Positions 20,636 through 21,286 of a stretch of DNA of 21,286 bases are shown here, in pieces (within the stretch, counting starts at the first letter, position 1; each line of letters opens with the position of its first letter). This DNA is from Bacillota bacterium (GTDB lineage Bacteria > Bacillota > DTU030): assembly GCA_012841005.1 (NCBI GenBank), contig DUVO01000180.1:1-21286 (forward strand), written 5' to 3'. A model generated the notes under the pieces. That model searched no databases, was not told the DNA's origin, and was given only the letters and a program-made list of their open reading frames with translations. The position numbers and the translations under genes were made by a program.

Positions 20636-21286
20636 TTGCTGGCAAGGGTGGGAAAACTGCAGGAGAGATTGTTAGCTTTGGATCTAGATGGCCTCCTGAT
20701 CGGCCATAAACCGAATCGAATGTTTATTAGTGGCTTTACCGGCACGGAAGGTTGGCTCCTGATTACCCGAAATCATTCCTTTCTCTGTACTGATTTTCGT
20801 TATGTAGAACAGGCTGCTAAGGAGGCAGTTGGGTGGGAAATAGTGAGATACCAGAGGCCCTTTACCGCCACCCTGGTTCCTTTACTTAAGGAAAATGGTT
20901 TACGGCGGGTGGGGTTTGAAGAAGAATATTTATCCTATCAGGGTTACCGCAAGCTGGTGGAGAGTACCAGCGGTGTTGAGTGGCTTCCCTGTTCGGGCCT
21001 CGTTGAATCCCTGCGGAGGCAAAAGGATGAGATGGAGCTGCAGGCAATTCGAAGGGCGGCCCAATTGGACGACAGGGCCTTCGCCCATATCCTGTCCTTT
21101 TTGGAACCAGGTCGCCAAGAACGGGAAATAGCCCTGGAATTGGAATTCTTTGCCCGTCGGCAGGGGGGAAATGGCGCCAGTTTTGCTTTCATTGTTGCTT
21201 CCGGACCCCGGTCTGCCTTACCCCATGGTGTTGCCAGTAACAAGTTGCTCCAAGAGGGAGAATTTGTTATTATGGATTATGGGACG
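20636..21286 (+). CDS. pepP/pepQ: Xaa-Pro aminopeptidase/dipeptidase (M24), 5' part
   Basis: The frame is open to the right edge, giving 217 residues of a protein that usually has about 355-360. The N-terminal creatinase-like domain (1-125) includes NRMFISGFTGTEGWLLIT and CTDFRYVEQA. The pita-bread catalytic domain begins with SLRRQKDEMELQAIRRAAQLDD, then FAFIVASGPRSALPHG, where the His is a conserved active-site residue, and the window stops at MDYGT, whose Asp214 is the first metal ligand. The start is TTG 20636 with GGGAGTGGTG upstream; no ATG fits. The remaining metal ligands lie outside the window. In related Firmicutes this gene is commonly followed by efp, which would be expected to the right. 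Confidence 0.88.
   Translation, partial: MLARVGKLQERLLALDLDGLLIGHKPNRMFISGFTGTEGWLLITRNHSFLCTDFRYVEQAAKEAVGWEIVRYQRPFTATLVPLLKENGLRRVGFEEEYLSYQGYRKLVESTSGVEWLPCSGLVESLRRQKDEMELQAIRRAAQLDDRAFAHILSFLEPGRQEREIALELEFFARRQGGNGASFAFIVASGPRSALPHGVASNKLLQEGEFVIMDYGT

Overview
The window reads as chromosomal DNA of a low-to-moderate GC, probably thermophilic Clostridia-type Firmicute (Moorellaceae/Desulfotomaculum-like). This assignment is inference, not a database result. It rests on the strong purine-rich Shine-Dalgarno sites, frequent GTG/TTG starts, the Bacillus-like gene order yqeG-yqeH-aroE, and a type IV pilus cluster with PilM/N/O but no outer-membrane secretin in view. Genes are dense and almost all on the + strand from 3.5 kb onward. 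I see no rRNA, tRNA, CRISPR array, prophage or intact insertion sequence.

Layout. 1-576 holds no convincing gene but contains a roughly 240-bp imperfect palindrome (221-461). 577-3160 (minus strand) is a three-gene SsuABC/NitT/TauT-type ABC importer operon (permease, ATPase, lipoprotein binding protein), with a candidate promoter and a leader of about 190 nt. 3475-6122 carries yqeG, yqeH and aroE behind an extended -10 promoter and ends in a strong intrinsic terminator that is partly coded by the last codons of aroE. 6225-15565 is a type IV pilus operon: pilB, pilC, major pilin, a possible 52-aa ORF, a structured intergenic segment, prepilin peptidase, four minor prepilins in GspH-I-J-K-like order, a ComFB-family gene, then pilM, pilN and pilO. 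15660-17264 is a single-chain shikimate kinase/3-dehydroquinate synthase (AroK-AroB fusion). 17339-20109 is the TldD/TldE protease pair, followed by aroQ (type II dehydroquinase) and the 5' part of an M24 Xaa-Pro peptidase running off the right edge.

How the genes fit together. Four shikimate-pathway activities (AroB, AroQ, AroE, AroK) flank the pilus cluster: AroB makes 3-dehydroquinate, AroQ dehydrates it, AroE reduces dehydroshikimate and AroK phosphorylates shikimate. aroA, aroC and a DAHP synthase are not in the window. The pilus set has an extension ATPase, platform protein, alignment proteins M/N/O, prepilin peptidase, one abundant-looking pilin and a tip/priming set, but no PilT retraction ATPase. 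The most interesting points are the ComFB-like gene inside the pilus operon together with a PilB whose N-terminal first segment is non-canonical, the two large imperfect palindromes in gene-free DNA (221-461 and 9788-9886), the AroK-AroB fusion, and a hairpin that would mask the aroQ ribosome-binding site.
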